Positions 44,766-58,333 of a stretch of DNA of 64,000 nucleotides are shown here, piece after piece. The notes under the pieces are model-generated. The model worked only from the letters and a program-made list of their open reading frames with translations. It made no database searches and was not told the origin of the DNA. The position numbers were made by a program, and so were the translations under genes. The stretch comes from Calycina herbarum. Taxonomy: Eukaryota > Ascomycota > Leotiomycetes > Helotiales > Pezizellaceae. Every line of letters starts with the position of its first letter. Positions within the stretch are counted from its first letter, which is position 1. Location of the stretch: contig LLEY01000180.1 of assembly GCA_001414485.1 (NCBI GenBank), positions 55,369 through 119,368 on the forward strand. The letters run 5' to 3'.

Positions 44766-47700
44766 AGACTTAGGTTTTAACAGTAGAACTCTTAAAGTTC
44801 CTCCGAGTACTAGCTAATGTTTTTTCTAGGTTCCTAAGTATTTTCTAAATATAGGTAATCTAACTATTTTATTAAATATCTAACCTATCCTCTAATAAGT
44901 CTATAGTTAAGAATCCTCTTAACTTTATACTTAGTATTTAGGTTTACTAGTTAAATTTCTATAAGTAGAGCTAGTAGTACTCCTAGTAGTACTAGTTCGA
45001 GTAGGGATATATAGAATACTAGGTAGATGTTTATTATTCTTAATAGTACTAATTTATAATTTAAAGGTCCTTTAATACGTTTAATTTTAAATAGTCTAAG
45101 TTTTTTATAATCTAGTTTATTACTTAGTCTTTTCGTATTAATATTTTTTTATACTAAGTAGACTTTATCCCTCTCTTTTAGTATTAGCTTCTAACTACGT
45201 CGTTTATTATAGTAGTATACGTTTCTTTCTACTATAAATTACAGGTCCTCTATAAGTTCCTTATATAAGCTCTTAATTTTCAAGACCTAAACACGAGTAA
45301 GTTAGTTATTAATAGTCGTAGATAGTAGTTCTTAATACGCTATTAATTTATATCTAAAATTAATATAGAATAGTATAATAAGTGTTATTTCTATTACTAA
45401 ACTGTTATAAGCGAACTATGTTAAGGGCAGTAGTTCTACCTAGTTATCTTACTAGTAGTTTATATAATAATAAAAGTATGTTTTAACTACTTAATTCATC
45501 TATTTATTTCCTTTATTTGTTTAAGAGTAGAAAGCTATAGAAAGCTTTCTTTTTATACTTAATTATTCTATAAGAGTAATCTAAAATTTTAAGGTAAAGA
45601 GCTTATCTTTATTTAAGAGTATTTCTTTAGATAGTCTATATCTTAAGACTACTTCTCTAAGGAATATAAATACTAATTCCTTAGCTATACTTAACTCTAT
45701 ATATATTATTAGGATTATATATTTTATAAGTTATTTTATAATAACTAGGATCGTATTATATTTAACTCTTGTTATTAGATCTTTAGATTTTAGTAATTTA
45801 ATAATAAAATCTATAGATATTAATTTCTAAGGTATCTATAGTATTAGAGTAGTGTTTATCTGTTTATAAGGAGTATAGTAGGAAGCCTTATTCCTAGTAT
45901 AGGTATTATATTCTACTATTACTTCCTTAACTATTATAGATAACTAATTAATATAGTAGTATTATCTTATCTTTTATAGAGTTCTACGAATTCCTTAGTA
46001 ACTATAAGCGAGTATAGTATAGTATTCTTATATAAACTCCTTTATATATAAGCTAGGAACCTATAACTTCCTTTTTATATATTAGTTATAACCCTTATAT
46101 ATATCTTAAATCTTATCTATTTAGATGTTGTTTATTACTACTATCTTATATATAGTAGGTACTAAGTCTCTATTCTTAAGAGTTTTTAAGATTATAATCT
46201 TCTTATACTTCTTATTTCTCTTATATCTTAGTTTCTAGCTAAGAGTATTAGCTCGAGTATTCAACGTTCTCTTTATATATTAAATAATAATATCAAATCC
46301 TTCTAATATCTCTAACTATCTAGCTAATTGCTTTATTATAAGTTCCTTAGTAGTTATAAATGTCTTAAGGTTCTTATAGTTAGATAAAACTATAACTAGG
46401 TATTTTACTAACTATAAATAAATTCTCTAGTATTCTAAAGCTAATACTATAGTAAGTAATTCCTTATCGAAGATGCTATAGTTTTATTATACTAGGTTAA
46501 ATATCTTAGAATAATATATAATAGGTATAAGTTTTCCCTTATTATTTAGCTATAGGTAAACCGCACCTACTACTATATCTAAGACGTTTATTTCGATTAT
46601 ACTAGGCTTATCTATATTAAAATTATATAGAATAGGTTTTTCTATAAACTTTGCTTTAATTTTCTAAAAAGCATTCTCTACCTATTTATTCTATATAAAC
46701 TTAATAGCTTTTTTAACTAGTCTTAACATTAGTTTAGTAATCTTTATATAGTCTTAGATAAACAGATAGTAAAAGTTTATAAATCTAAAGAAGAACTATA
46801 TATCTTTTATATTCTCTAGTAACTTCTAGTTTAAGACGTTCTAGATCTTTGCTAAATCTATTTCTATTTTCTCTAAGCTAAATACCTATCTTAGGAAAAG
46901 GGTCTAAGTTACTCTAAACTCGTATTTTAAGAGTTTCAACTAAGAGTTTACTCTTATAAGTTATTATAAAACTTCTTTAATATATTCCTTATATTCTTCT
47001 TCTTTTTCTAAGAAGATTAATATATTATCTAGGTAATAGATTACTATTACTCCTAGAAGATCTTTTAAAATATTATTATTTTATCTCTAATATATAGCTA
47101 GTATATTATAGAGTCTAAATAGCATAACTATATACTTATAAAGGCCTGATAATAAGGTAAATACTATCTTCTATTTATCTCTAACTTTTATTTATATAAG
47201 TCTATAAGCGTTTTATTAATCTAGTTTCGTAAATCGTACTACTTTACCTAACTTATCTTATAAGTACTAGCTAGGTAGTAGTAGATAAGCGTTCTTAACT
47301 ATAGTATAATTTACTTCTTAGTAATTAATATATACTCTCTTATCTAGATCGTCTTTCTTCTTAATAATAAGTATGTTTAAGGTAATTAGTAACTTAGACT
47401 TTCTAATATATCTCTTCTTAATACCTTCCTTTATATAACTTTCTATCCTCTATAGGCTTTTCTAGTTATATAACTAAAGCTTCTACTTCGAGAGGTGATA
47501 ATCCTCTTTTAATTTAATCTTATAATCTTATAAGTAATGTTCTAGTAAAGCTTATAAGTCTTCTAGGTTTTTAAATAAAGCCTTAAATTCTCTATACTAT
47601 ATAGGTATTTCGTTATCAGCTGTCCTACTAACTTATAAAGGACCCTAGGCTAGGTGTCCTAGCATCTTAGAAAAGGTAGTACTAACCTCGTTCTAGCTTT

Positions 47701-49412
47701 ATAGTTATAATTATAAACCTATATAATTATATTAACTAAAGGTTATTATTTAAGCCTTTTAATTAATATCTAGATTATGTTCTCTAATCTATAGTATACT
47801 AAGTATTACTTCCTTATTTCCTATTTTAATAATATTAAATTATATATTTAAATAGTATCCTTTAATAGTAATCTTTATTAGAATAGTTTATTAATCAATA
47901 ATTCTATTCTAGTATATAACGTCTATTCTATTAACTACTCTTAAGTAGTATAGCTTTATACCTTTAATTAAGACGTTTAGCTTCTTCTAAGCTACTAGGG
48001 AAAGAAAATTGCTTATTACTTCTAAATTAATTAAGACTCGGAGTTCCTTTCCTCTTATCTTTACTATTACTATAAGTTGATTTTCTCTAGAGATAGCGTT
48101 TAATTCTCTAATTATTAGTTAATAGAGCTCTCTTTATACTAACTTCGTTTCTTAATCTATATTATATTCGTTTATCTCTTAGAAGATTATATTAAATAAT
48201 TTTCTATTTCTTAATTCTTAAAATATTACCTCGACTTTTCTAATTAAAATAACTATAGTATATTAGCCTCCTATTTCTAGTATAGCTTCTTTGTTATTAG
48301 ATAGCGTACCTAAAAAACTAGGTTTAGAGCGTCTTATAAAGTTGTTAGAACCCTACTATTACTATAAGCTAGTTTCTTCTTATATATCTATAACTATCTA
48401 AATATCTCCTATCTCAGATATACTAGATAGCTTATTAGATACTGCTTATTTTAGTCTAGGTTTTTTAAATTCAATGGTTTCCCTTCTATTAACAAGGCTT
48501 ACTAAAGTTATTCTATCCTATTTATTCTAAACTATTTTATAAGTAGTTAAAATAGTAGAGTTAATTCCTTAAATAGAATATAAGCTCTAAAAATCAGGTT
48601 TCTAGTTTTCTATATATACCTATCTATTCCCTCTTTTAAAGGTTTTAATAAATACCTATATTTCACCTTATTTAAGCTTATATATTCCTAGATCTACCTT
48701 TAATAAGTCGGATATTAATTCTAATAACTCTAATAAACTTATTAATAGTAGTAATTTATATTCTACCTAAAAGAGTAATTTATAATCTATTTCTAACTAT
48801 ATATTATAATATTCTTTAAGCAATAGATCTCTATTATTATTAGTATCCTATACCTTACTAACTTATAACTTAATTCCTTCGTTTAGCTATAAGTATATAA
48901 CACCTGTCGTTATATCTATAGCGTCTATCTTAATTTATATACTATAACCTCTAGCCTCGAGTTCTTTATCTATAAGTTCGATTTTTTCTAGCAAAGCTAC
49001 TTCTTTTTAGATAGTAGCGTTAGCTTATTTCCCTTTAGAGTCTTTCTTCTTACTATACTTATTTACTCTATAGCTAGGAAGACTATAGTTATAATATAAG
49101 TTCTACTTACGTCGACGATTTCACTCTTTCTAAGATAGTCCTCCTCTCTAAGAGTTTTCTTTCTTAGATTCCTTCTCTAAAACCTATGATTTCTAAGTAG
49201 TATCGATTTCTATAAGGTCTCTATAATCTTTTCATCTACCCTTCCTATATTAGTAACTATAACTTCCTTTCTTCTCTAGATTCCTTTTATAAATATAGTT
49301 ATTAATCCTAATTATATTATTTATTAATTTATTTAATATATCTAGAAAATCCTCTTATACGAGTTTATCCTTTATATTATCTTTAAGTCTACGATAGAAT
49401 TGTTTATATAAT

Positions 49413-49741
49413 TGTTACGGACCTGGCCACCGCCGAGCACGTGACTCGCGTACGGCTGCTCGCCGGCGTCCGTAAAGCCTGCTATTCCTAGCCTGGCCTA
49501 GAACCATTCCTACCTAGGCCAGGAACCATTTCTACAAACGGATCGACATTTCTATAACTTATCGATTCCTTAGCTATCTCTATATTATAGGACCTCTAGA
49601 AGTCTCCTCTTTCCTTCTCTTCTCTTCTATAGCTTTAGACCTTCAATTGAACTACCTCTTACTTCTCTGATTATCCGCTACACCTGTGTATACTATAGGT
49701 AAGGATAACTACCAGAGGGCTAGCAGATTAGGTTTGTCACA
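49413..49741. repeat. Solo LTR of another retrotransposon family inside Gypsy element 3
   Basis: 329 bp from TGTTACGGACC to TTTGTCACA, flanked by a perfect ATAAT duplication (49408-49412 and 49742-49746). It is clearly more GC-rich than the surrounding RIP-mutated gag and keeps CpA/CpG sites, including CACGTG at 49438-49443. It therefore arrived later and escaped most mutation. No internal region remains, as expected after LTR-LTR recombination. Confidence 0.8.
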
Positions 49742-50292
49742 ATAATACTTCGTCGTTCTATCCTATCTATATAAAGTACTATTAAAATTATAAGGCATAT
49801 TTAGCAGCTAACCCCTTTTACCTAAGTATATATAAAGCTCTAACTACCTTCTTTTTTATATTAACATCCTTAAAAGCCTAGTTAATTCTATCTCTAAACT
49901 CTTAAACATTTCTAAACAAATCCCTCGTCTTCTTAAACATTTAAAGAGAGACTTTTCCTTCAACTATTTTATTTACCTAGTAATCCTCTAAGTATAGTTC
50001 TAACTAGTTATAAGCTACCTCTTTAAGACAGGTAGACAACTATATAACCTAGTTAGTTTTATTTCTAAACTAAGTATAATAAAAGTTTAAGTAAAGAGAA
50101 GCTTTTATTAAGAACTTAGCTAGTTTCTTAGGCAAGCTATTAAACAGCTTTAGAAGAGGAAGTTTCACTTCCTCTCAAAGAGTAGTAACTAGTATAACTA
50201 GGGGGTCTACAGCTGGCTTTAGTAGGGTGGTTCTCGGAGTAGAAGAGGTTGCTAACATAGTAGCGATCTTACTTCTAAGTAGGTGCTTAAAG

Positions 50293-50717
50293 TATAACGA
50301 AACTTAAGTAAACTAAACAAAGATAACTAAGTCTCGAAGGTTAGTATATAGTAAGAAGTATAAATATACTAGGTTGTTTACTTAGAAGCGAACTCGTTAC
50401 TTATATCAAAGATATTAAATAAGATAATAAGATTAATAACTAAAGTTAAGTACGAAGCTTCTATCTAATAGCAGACGTGCTAGTCTTATATAGAACCTTC
50501 GTTCCTCTAAGCAGCTAACTCGCTCGTTAAGCTGGCGATCCAACGAGCTAGTTCGTCTAGCGATCTAGCGGTCCGTTATGTGATTAATATAATAAAATCC
50601 TTAGATTGCTTAGCTAACCTAACCGATCCTTATCTACTATAAGGTATTCCGATAGTGCTTAACCTGTTAGGACGCCGCCTGGTCTTCACTTATCACGTGT
50701 ACACGTGATTCGTAACA
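50293..50717 (-). repeat. 5' LTR of Gypsy element 3
   Basis: 425 bp; on the plus strand from TATAACGAAACTTAAG to GATTCGTAACA, followed by CTGTT. It contains two CACGTG motifs at 50694-50699 and 50702-50707. Its minus-strand R/U5 matches elements 1 and 2. Confidence 0.87.
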
Positions 50718-51191
50718 CTGTTAGCTATAGAGGGTCTAGAGAGAGTTAGAGTCTATAACTTTACGTTAAGCTTTAAAAGTACTACTTATAGGTTAAAAGA
50801 TACTAAGCTAGCTCTACGGAATCTAGCTTAATAGTTTTAAGCTGTTATAGATTCCTTATACGTTACTATAAAGGCTAGAAAGAACTCTACCTTTATAATA
50901 TAGTTAATATAGGCTTTGATAAACGTCTTAATCTACTAACTATATACCTGCTTTAAGATACTAAAGTATCTAATATTAAGTAGCTAGGTAAGATAGGATA
51001 AATAGAGAGGTAATCTAAGAGTAATAATATTATATACCTTATAGTACTCTTAGAACTTAGCTAATTCGTAACTCTTATACCTATCTAATATAAGCATTCG
51101 ATATAGACCTCTTATATAAGTAGTAGTATATTTATTAAAGTATTCTAGCTATTCTAGACCTATCTTATTATTCGTCTATTTATTACTTATT

Positions 51192-51431
51192 TATCAAGGG
51201 TTACACCCGTAGAATAAGTCTCGGAGTACTCCAGCGACGCATTCACGTGACCTCGCTTGGCAACGCATGGACGTAACAGAACCTTCGAGAGTACTCTTAG
51301 CAGAACCCTCTAGAAAGAGCTAACTAAGTATATAAGTTAGTAAGAACTCTAGCTTAGAAAGGATAATCGAATCTTCTTATATATAGACAGCCTCTATAGT
51401 TTAATTCATTAGCACTTACTATAAGCTCTGA
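51192..51431 (+). repeat. 5' LTR of Gypsy element 4
   Basis: About 240 bp, TATCAAGGGTTACACCCG at the start, with CACGTG at 51244-51249. The 3' limit is set by loss of similarity to 58573. Confidence 0.75.
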
Positions 51432-51454
51432 TATTAGATTCGATTTAAAAATAA

Positions 51455-51671
51455 CAGGCCTTTATAGTAATACTAGAACATATTAGGCTATTTTAGTAAT
51501 ACTAGAATATAACAAGCCTTTATAGTAATATTAGAACATATTAGGCTATTTTAATAATACTAGAATACATCGGGCCTTTATAGTAATACTAGAATATATC
51601 GGGCTATTTTAGTAATACTAGAACATATTAGGCCTTTATAGTAATACTAGAACTTATAGGCTATTTTACGG
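51455..51671 (+). repeat. 29 bp tandem repeat in the leader of Gypsy element 4
   Basis: Seven and a half copies of a 29 bp unit of the type AGGC-N8-AGTAATACTAGAA. Two variants alternate (CTTTATAG and TATTTTAG), so the true period is 58 bp. It lies between the 5' LTR and gag. Confidence 0.8.
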
Positions 51672-51970
51672 TATTTATAGAACTTATAGATAATAAGAGA
51701 ACTATAAGAAGGCGGTATACTAAATCAGCTACCTGCCTAGTTCCTATAATATGTTTAAGAGTAGTAGAATCAGTTAATATCTACCTAAGAGAATAATCGT
51801 CTATAGATTACGAACGAGTAAAAGAAGGATAAGGAAGCTTGCTTATAGATAGTCTATAACGATAATAAACCTGGGAAATCTCTTCCTCTACTACTAGAAT
51901 TCTATAGAGACTTAGATAAGCTAGAAGCTTAGTTATAATAAGTATAAGCTAAAATCGAAGTTGACTACTA

Positions 51971-53831
51971 ACGTGGTATACCAGGACCTCGTGATTATCA
52001 GGACCTCGTGAATTTTTTCCTACCCCACCACTTTAAAATATAATAAAACTACTATAACATATTAAATTAATTAAAACTACTCGGAATCTGATGAACTAGA
52101 TGTATCTATAACTTCTTAACACGTCCGCGTATTATGACTAGTTTTTCCACAAGTGCTACAACGTCGCTGAGTCGTTTGTCCTTCATCTTCTCTACCCTTC
52201 CTAGAGCGCTTGTTACGTTGAACCTGCTCCTCTGCATTCTTCTAGGCTAATCCGTCTTGTGCATCCTCTACAGTAAGTACACCTCCTTCTTGGATACGGG
52301 TATTTTTAGCCCTCTGGCGTTTGCTAAGGGCTTTATTTACTGTTCGAAGTGTACGAACCTTAGCTGATAAGAGGGTCACCTTATAGGCTAATCGCTCTGT
52401 ACCTTTTACCAACAAAGCGATTGTCTAGAAAATAGGTGTTGGCGAGCTTCCTTGGTGACGAGTAATACGATCCTTAATAAGAGTTGATTACGAAAGAGCT
52501 TCAGAAGGGTTGCGAGGAGTCTGGGAGACCTAAGGGGTGGCGTCGGCAGAGGGGGGTCTGGTAGGTGTAGGAGTCTGTAACTTGACATTAAGCTTTGAGA
52601 TCATAGTCTGGGGTTCTAGAGGTACTAGACCAGCTCTACGGAACCTAGCTTTGGCGTTTTAGGTTGTTATTGACTGGTTATAGGCTATGTGAAACGCAAG
52701 AAAGAACTCGACCTTGGTGATGTGGTTTATATAAGCCTTAATAAAGGTCTCGATTTGACGCCCGTACATGCGTTTAAGAACACTAAAACACCCAACGTCG
52801 AGTGGCTGGGTTAGATGAGACGAATGAGGAGGTAGGCAAAGAGTAATAATGTTGTATAACTTGTAATACTCTTGGAATGCTGCCGATTCATAACTCTTAT
52901 ACCTATCTAGAACTAACATTCGATATAGCCCTTTTGTATAACCACGAGTATGCTTATCGAAGTGTTCTAGCCATTCTAAGCCTATCTTATTGTTAGTCTA
53001 TCTATTGCTAGTTGGTTTAATAACCTAGTTGTTAGGAAGACCGCCCTTAGTATACTAACTAGCAAGGTGATTTTTCCCTTAAACCACTAAGAATAGAGGG
53101 ATGCTTAAACCCTCTCTATTAATATAGACAATTGCTATAGCCTATTCCCGATTGCCTGGCTAGACAGCCTTGCCTCTGCCACGTCGATCAGCGCGTGTAA
53201 CAACCATTCCAGCGCAGATAACACCTATTATAAAACCAGTCTCGTCAAAGTTGTAGAAATCGTAGTCTTAGATCCCATATTTCGCCCGCATATTCTCTAC
53301 TAGTCGAAACCACGCGCTAATTAGCTCAGGATCTTCGCACAAGGCCCTTTAGAAATCGTAAACGCGATTAAAACGCGTCTTTAGTTCTGGACGTCGTTGT
53401 ATAAATCGTTGTACCCAGTTCTTTCCGACGCGTTGTCCTCTACGCGACTTAAGTATATAATTTGCTATATCTTCTACACCACCTAGCCGGGGCGCAAATC
53501 CTCTCGTATCTAGATCAAGTATATTTTGAATAATCACCTCCTCTTCTATTATAGTTATTTTATAATTTACTAGCCGGCGTTCGCTGAGAGTAGTTCGACC
53601 AGCTATTCTATCAGTAAGTATAGAATAAGGGACTCTATATAGCTTCGCAGCTTTACTACGGTTTATTCGTTTAGATGATCGAATAGCTTCGATAGCTAGG
53701 ATAATTCGAGCTTCTTAGGTTTGAGATTCCATTAGGTAGTTGTTAAGAAAACGCGTGTTAAAGTTGGAGGTAGTAGGGTAGGGAAAAAATTCACGAGGTC
53801 CTGATAATCACGAGGTCCTGGTATACCACGT
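51971..53831 (-). mobile_element. Fot1/pogo-type transposon, least damaged copy
   Basis: 1861 bp with perfect 50 bp TIRs starting ACGTGGTATACCAGGACC, flanked by TA (51969-51970, 53832-53833). Each TIR has two copies of CAGGACCTCGTGA. It lies inside Gypsy element 4, so it is among the latest insertions in this nest. Confidence 0.9.
52080..53731 (-). pseudogene. Pogo/Fot1 transposase gene with about ten in-frame stops, no frameshift
   Basis: One frame runs the length of the element. It starts with a psq helix-turn-helix (EARIILAIEAIRSSK, KAAKLYRVPYS), then the CENP-B-like domain at 53349-53537 (RVGKNWVQRFIQRRPELKTR), then the DDE domain: FYNFDETGF near 53250, MLVLDRYKSYES near 52910 and LPPHSSHLTQPLDVGCF near 52815. 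It ends in a CxxCG-x-x-xHN-x4-C zinc knuckle near 52140. Every stop is TAG or TAA at a position where relatives have Gln or Trp, as RIP produces. The frame is otherwise colinear over roughly 550 codons. Confidence 0.85.
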
Positions 53832-56800
53832 TATAGATATACTAAATATATTAAGTTTTAGGTACTTAATAGATCCCTATAAGGTAAGACGCTCTATAGA
53901 ATAGAAGTATAAATACGGGAATAGAGTAAGCTAGAGCTAGCTAATAGTAGTAATTTCTTAGATTAAGTAGAGTTTGTGTTTAAAGACTCGTAAGCTAAGG
54001 AAAGAGTGTAATAAAAGCTAGAATCCTTCCGCTAAGGCTTAAGACTATTCCTAGAGGTCTTTATAGAATAGCAAGCCCTGCTTATAGAGTCTAGAGAAGG
54101 ATCTTAGCTAGACAACGTAAAGAAGGTGTCTCTTAACCGAATCCTTAGTAACGAGTTAGTTAAGGCAATAATCACAGTTCCTTCTTAACCTAACTTCGAG
54201 TCTTACTACTCTATTATTAAAGAAACGAACAACTGCTTAAGAGCTTATAAAGCTCGAATATTAAGATCTAGGGCCTAGACTCTTCTAGAAACACTACAGA
54301 TCTCTTAGAAATACTCGACGGATACTATATAGTAGGTAATAAGCGGTAATATCGCTAACAGACTGAAAGTCACTTATAAGGCATCTGTAGAGGGTATAGA
54401 TTAGGAACCGGCACCTGCTAAAGTCTTAATAACTAGTACTAAGCGTGCTAAATAGGTGTTCTAGAAAGAACGAAGTAACCGTGCCTATACTAGTCGCTGT
54501 CTTCGCTATAGAGTTACTAGTTATTTTATTTAAGAATGTCTATATAGACTACTAAGGCAACCTATAACAGCGGATTCGGTCTATAAACAGAAGGTAGAGG
54601 TTAAGGAGGTAGCGCTAGAATTAGAAGAAGAAGACGGTAATATCTCCTTAGATTTAGAAAACTAGTAGCTTCTATTAGAAAGCGTAGGTAGAGGCGACGA
54701 AGGGAGTTATTAGTAATAGACACTTAGAGACATTTTAAGTAGGAATATATAGACAAAAAACTTCTTCTTATATCGGCTTTAGTAAATAGAGTAGCTACTT
54801 TATAAGCCTTAGTAGATTTAGAGTATTTAGTCTATAGAATTATTTTAGACTATTTTATCTATTATTATTAGCTCTCTTATATATAAATTATACTAAGGCA
54901 TTTATAGTTAGTAGAAGGAGTATTAGAGGATACTATATCCTAAGTAGTATCTTTTAGTATAGATATTAGAGGCTACTAGTAGAAACGGGTTTATACTTAT
55001 ATAGTCTCTAAGATTAAGAGCTATAAAATAATTCTAGGAAAATCTTAGTTAAGGAAAGAGCAAGCTTTACTTAATACTACTAAGGGATACTTACTCTTCT
55101 AAGACTCTAGGTTAGAAGTTTATAGTAAGTTAGAAAAGTCTTACTCTTATAAGTAAGTAAGCGCAGCTGTCTTCTACTTTCTTACAGATTATAAACGTAA
55201 GCTATAAGTTTTCTTAGCTAGCCTCGTAGACATTAGTAAAGCGTTAGTAGAGAAGAAGTATATAGACCCGCGGATAAAGCTGCCTAGCTAGATTAGTCTA
55301 GAATTCTACCTAGCTTTTAATAGAAAAGAAGCAAACAAGTTACTAGTATACTAATAAGGAATTAATTATAGTATTAAGCTTTTATAGATAGACAGCAGAT
55401 CTAAGGAGACAGTCCTATAGAGGCCACTCTATAATATATTATAAGACGAGCTGTTAGTACTCTATAAAACCCTAACAGAGCTACTAGATAAGGAATTTAT
55501 TTAAGTAAGTAACTCTTTAGCAGCTACGCTAGTACTCTTTATATAGAAGCTAGGAGGGGGCCTACAGTTCTATTATAACTACTAGGTACTAAATAAGTTA
55601 ACTCGTAAGAACTGCTATCTATTACTCTTAATCTAAGAGATACTTAACTAGATCGGAAAAGCAAAGTAGTTTATAAAAATAGATATTATTACTACGTTTT
55701 ATAAGATATAAATTAAGAAGAGAGACAAGTAGAAAACGGCTTTCTAGACACGCTTTAGGCTTTTTAAATAGCTTATTACCCCTTTTAGGCTTATAAATAC
55801 TTCTAGCACTTTCTAGTAGTATATTAATCATATACTTCAAGAGTTCTTAGATAACTTTATCTTAATATATATTAACAATGTCTTAGTCTTTATAGACAAC
55901 ACCTATAACTAGCACCGCGAGCATGTCTATAAAGTAATACAAAGGCTTTAAGATACTAGACTATAGCTTAATATTAATAAGTACGAATTTGAAGTATAGT
56001 CTACAAAGTACCTTAGGTTTATTATAGAAGTAGGGAAAGGTTTACAGATAGACCTAGCTAAAATATAGGCTATTATAGATTAGAAAGTACTAATAATAGC
56101 AAAAGGCGTCCTTAGCTTTCTAGGATTTATAAATTTCTATTAACAGTTTATTAAAGACTTTTTACAGATTATAGCTCCTCTTTACAAACTCGTTAAAAAG
56201 GATATATCCTTCTAATAAATAGACGAAGCAAATAAAGCCTTCGAATAGTTAAAGCAGGCCTTTATAGAGGCCCTAGTACTAGCTTAGTTTAACCTAGATT
56301 ATAAGACAGTCCTAGAGACAGACTCCTCTAGATATTACTTAGAAGGCGTGCTCTCTTAAGTAAAGAATAGCGTCTTATAGCCTATAGCCTTCTTCTTAAA
56401 GAAACACACACCTGCTAAATACAATTACCTAATATATAATAAAGAGTTATTAGCTATTATTTATTACTTTAAGAAATAGGAAGTAGAGTTAAAAAGTATT
56501 AGGTAGTTTATAATACTTATAAATTATAAGAATCTTAAGTACTTTATAATAGTCTATAAACTGTCTAAAAGACAAATATAGTAGTAGTTAATACTTAGTA
56601 AGTTTAATCTAATAATCTAATACTACCTAGGTAAAGAAGAAGAACTACTAGATATATTAACAAGGAGGGACTAGGACCTTCTAGAGGAGGGAGATAAACG
56701 CCTTAATTATAGAATAGTATAATTAATTCTAGACAGAATGATTTAAGGAAATACTATATAGCTAGCACTAGTGTTAACAAACGGGAGGAATCAAGTAAGC

Positions 56801-58333
56801 GACGTAGCGACGTAGTAAGCGTTTATAGACCAACTACGGAACTTCTAGGAAGAGGGAAAGGTATAGAACAAGGACTTTAGGCGTCTTACAGATACTATCT
56901 ACTAAGGAGATAGGGTGTTTCTAGCAGACCTCGCTTCTCTAGTCAAAGTCTCTATCTCTAACTACTTAGTTAATAAGAATAGTGATTTACAGTTTAGAGG
57001 TAGACTATAGGTCCTCGACTATAAGCTACTATAGACTGTAATTATATAGGAACTCTATAATTCTACACTTATAAGCTATCCTAGTAAGAACGGGACAATT
57101 ATAATAGTCTTAAGAGAGTTCTTCTAACTAAACCTATAGACTATAGTTAAGCAGTTTATCTATAACTATAGAGTTTATAGACGTACTAAGGTCTAGAGAG
57201 ATCGTAAACAAGGCCTGCTTCGTCTCTTACTAATTCCTAAGCAGTAATAGCAGGAGATCTCTATCGACTTTATTAGACCACTACCTATAAGTAAAGGCTC
57301 TAATATAATAACAGTGTTCACAGACCGTTTAGGCAAAGGGGTGCTTCTTATAGCCTATAACTCGACTATATTATCAGAGGAATTTGCTCGCTTATTTATT
57401 ACTATATACTATAGCTTACATAGACTACTAAGAGCAATAGTGTCTAATAGAGGCCTGTAATTCATTAGACAAGTATAGAAGACGCTTTGTAACTTCTTAC
57501 AGATTAAACGACGGATCTCTATAGCCTTCTATCTACAAACTAACAGGTTAACGGAACGGGCAAATGCTGAAGTCGAGACGCTTCTACGGTAGTGGATTAA
57601 TATAGCTTAGGACGACTAGGCCGACTAGCTGCCAGTAGTATAGTTAGCTTTTAACAGACAGGATTTAACATCAACAGGTGTAAGCCTCTTCTAACTTAGC
57701 TACGGCTATCCGTTACAGACTATCGACCCCTTAATAGACATCGTAGTACCTGTAAACATAAAAACACTAATTCAAAAGAGCGAAGCAATAGTAGCAAAGA
57801 TTAAGGCTATTATAGAATAGGCATAATCATTAATAGCAAGGGTATAATAAGACTAGGAGACTTAAGTAAATCGTTCACGGAATACCGCTTCTACGTATAA
57901 GGTTAGAGACAAGGTTTACTTAAGCTTATAGAATATATAGATAGACAGGGCTAGTAAGAAACTAGACACTCGATCCGTTAAGTTTATAGTTATCGAGGTT
58001 ATTAGCCTGTTTATATATAAGCTAGACACTCTGCCTAGTATCTATAATGTCTTTAATATAGACTTATTAAGGCTAGCAGCTATAGACCCGCTACCTAGTT
58101 AAATTATAGACGATAATTAACCACTTATAATATTAGTAGACGATACTATAGAATAGTAAGTTAAAAGAATACTAGGTTAATAGTAAAAGAAGCTCTTAGG
58201 GAAAGGCTCTCGTACTTAACTTAAGTATAAGGTTAAATAGACAGGATACGCAAACCTAACATAGGAACCTACTACTAAGTTAGAGGATATAGTAGCCCTA
58301 GACACCTACCTTCAAGAGTAGGAAGAGGGGTAA

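Larger units (their letters stand above)
43697..50717 (-). mobile_element. Ty3/Gypsy chromovirus, complete but RIP-inactivated (element 3)
   Basis: The element is 7021 bp with 425 bp LTRs (43697-44121, 50293-50717) and a perfect CTGTT target duplication (43692-43696, 50718-50722). Read on the minus strand it has the same order as elements 1 and 2: zinc knuckle near 49065-49115, protease near 47970, reverse transcriptase about 47000-47250, RNase H about 46250-46620, integrase about 45300-46050, chromodomain about 44870-44960. A 329 bp solo LTR of another family sits in gag (49413-49741). An antisense accessory frame lies between chromodomain and 3' LTR. LTR differences are nearly all C/T or G/A. 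Confidence 0.88.

Noticed and set aside
51455..51671. CRISPR-like array
   Set aside because: The units are contiguous 29 bp tandem repeats without unique spacers, in a eukaryotic retrotransposon leader.
55628..55840. Minus-strand frame in Gypsy element 4
   Set aside because: Antisense to the reverse transcriptase domain, which is readable on the plus strand.
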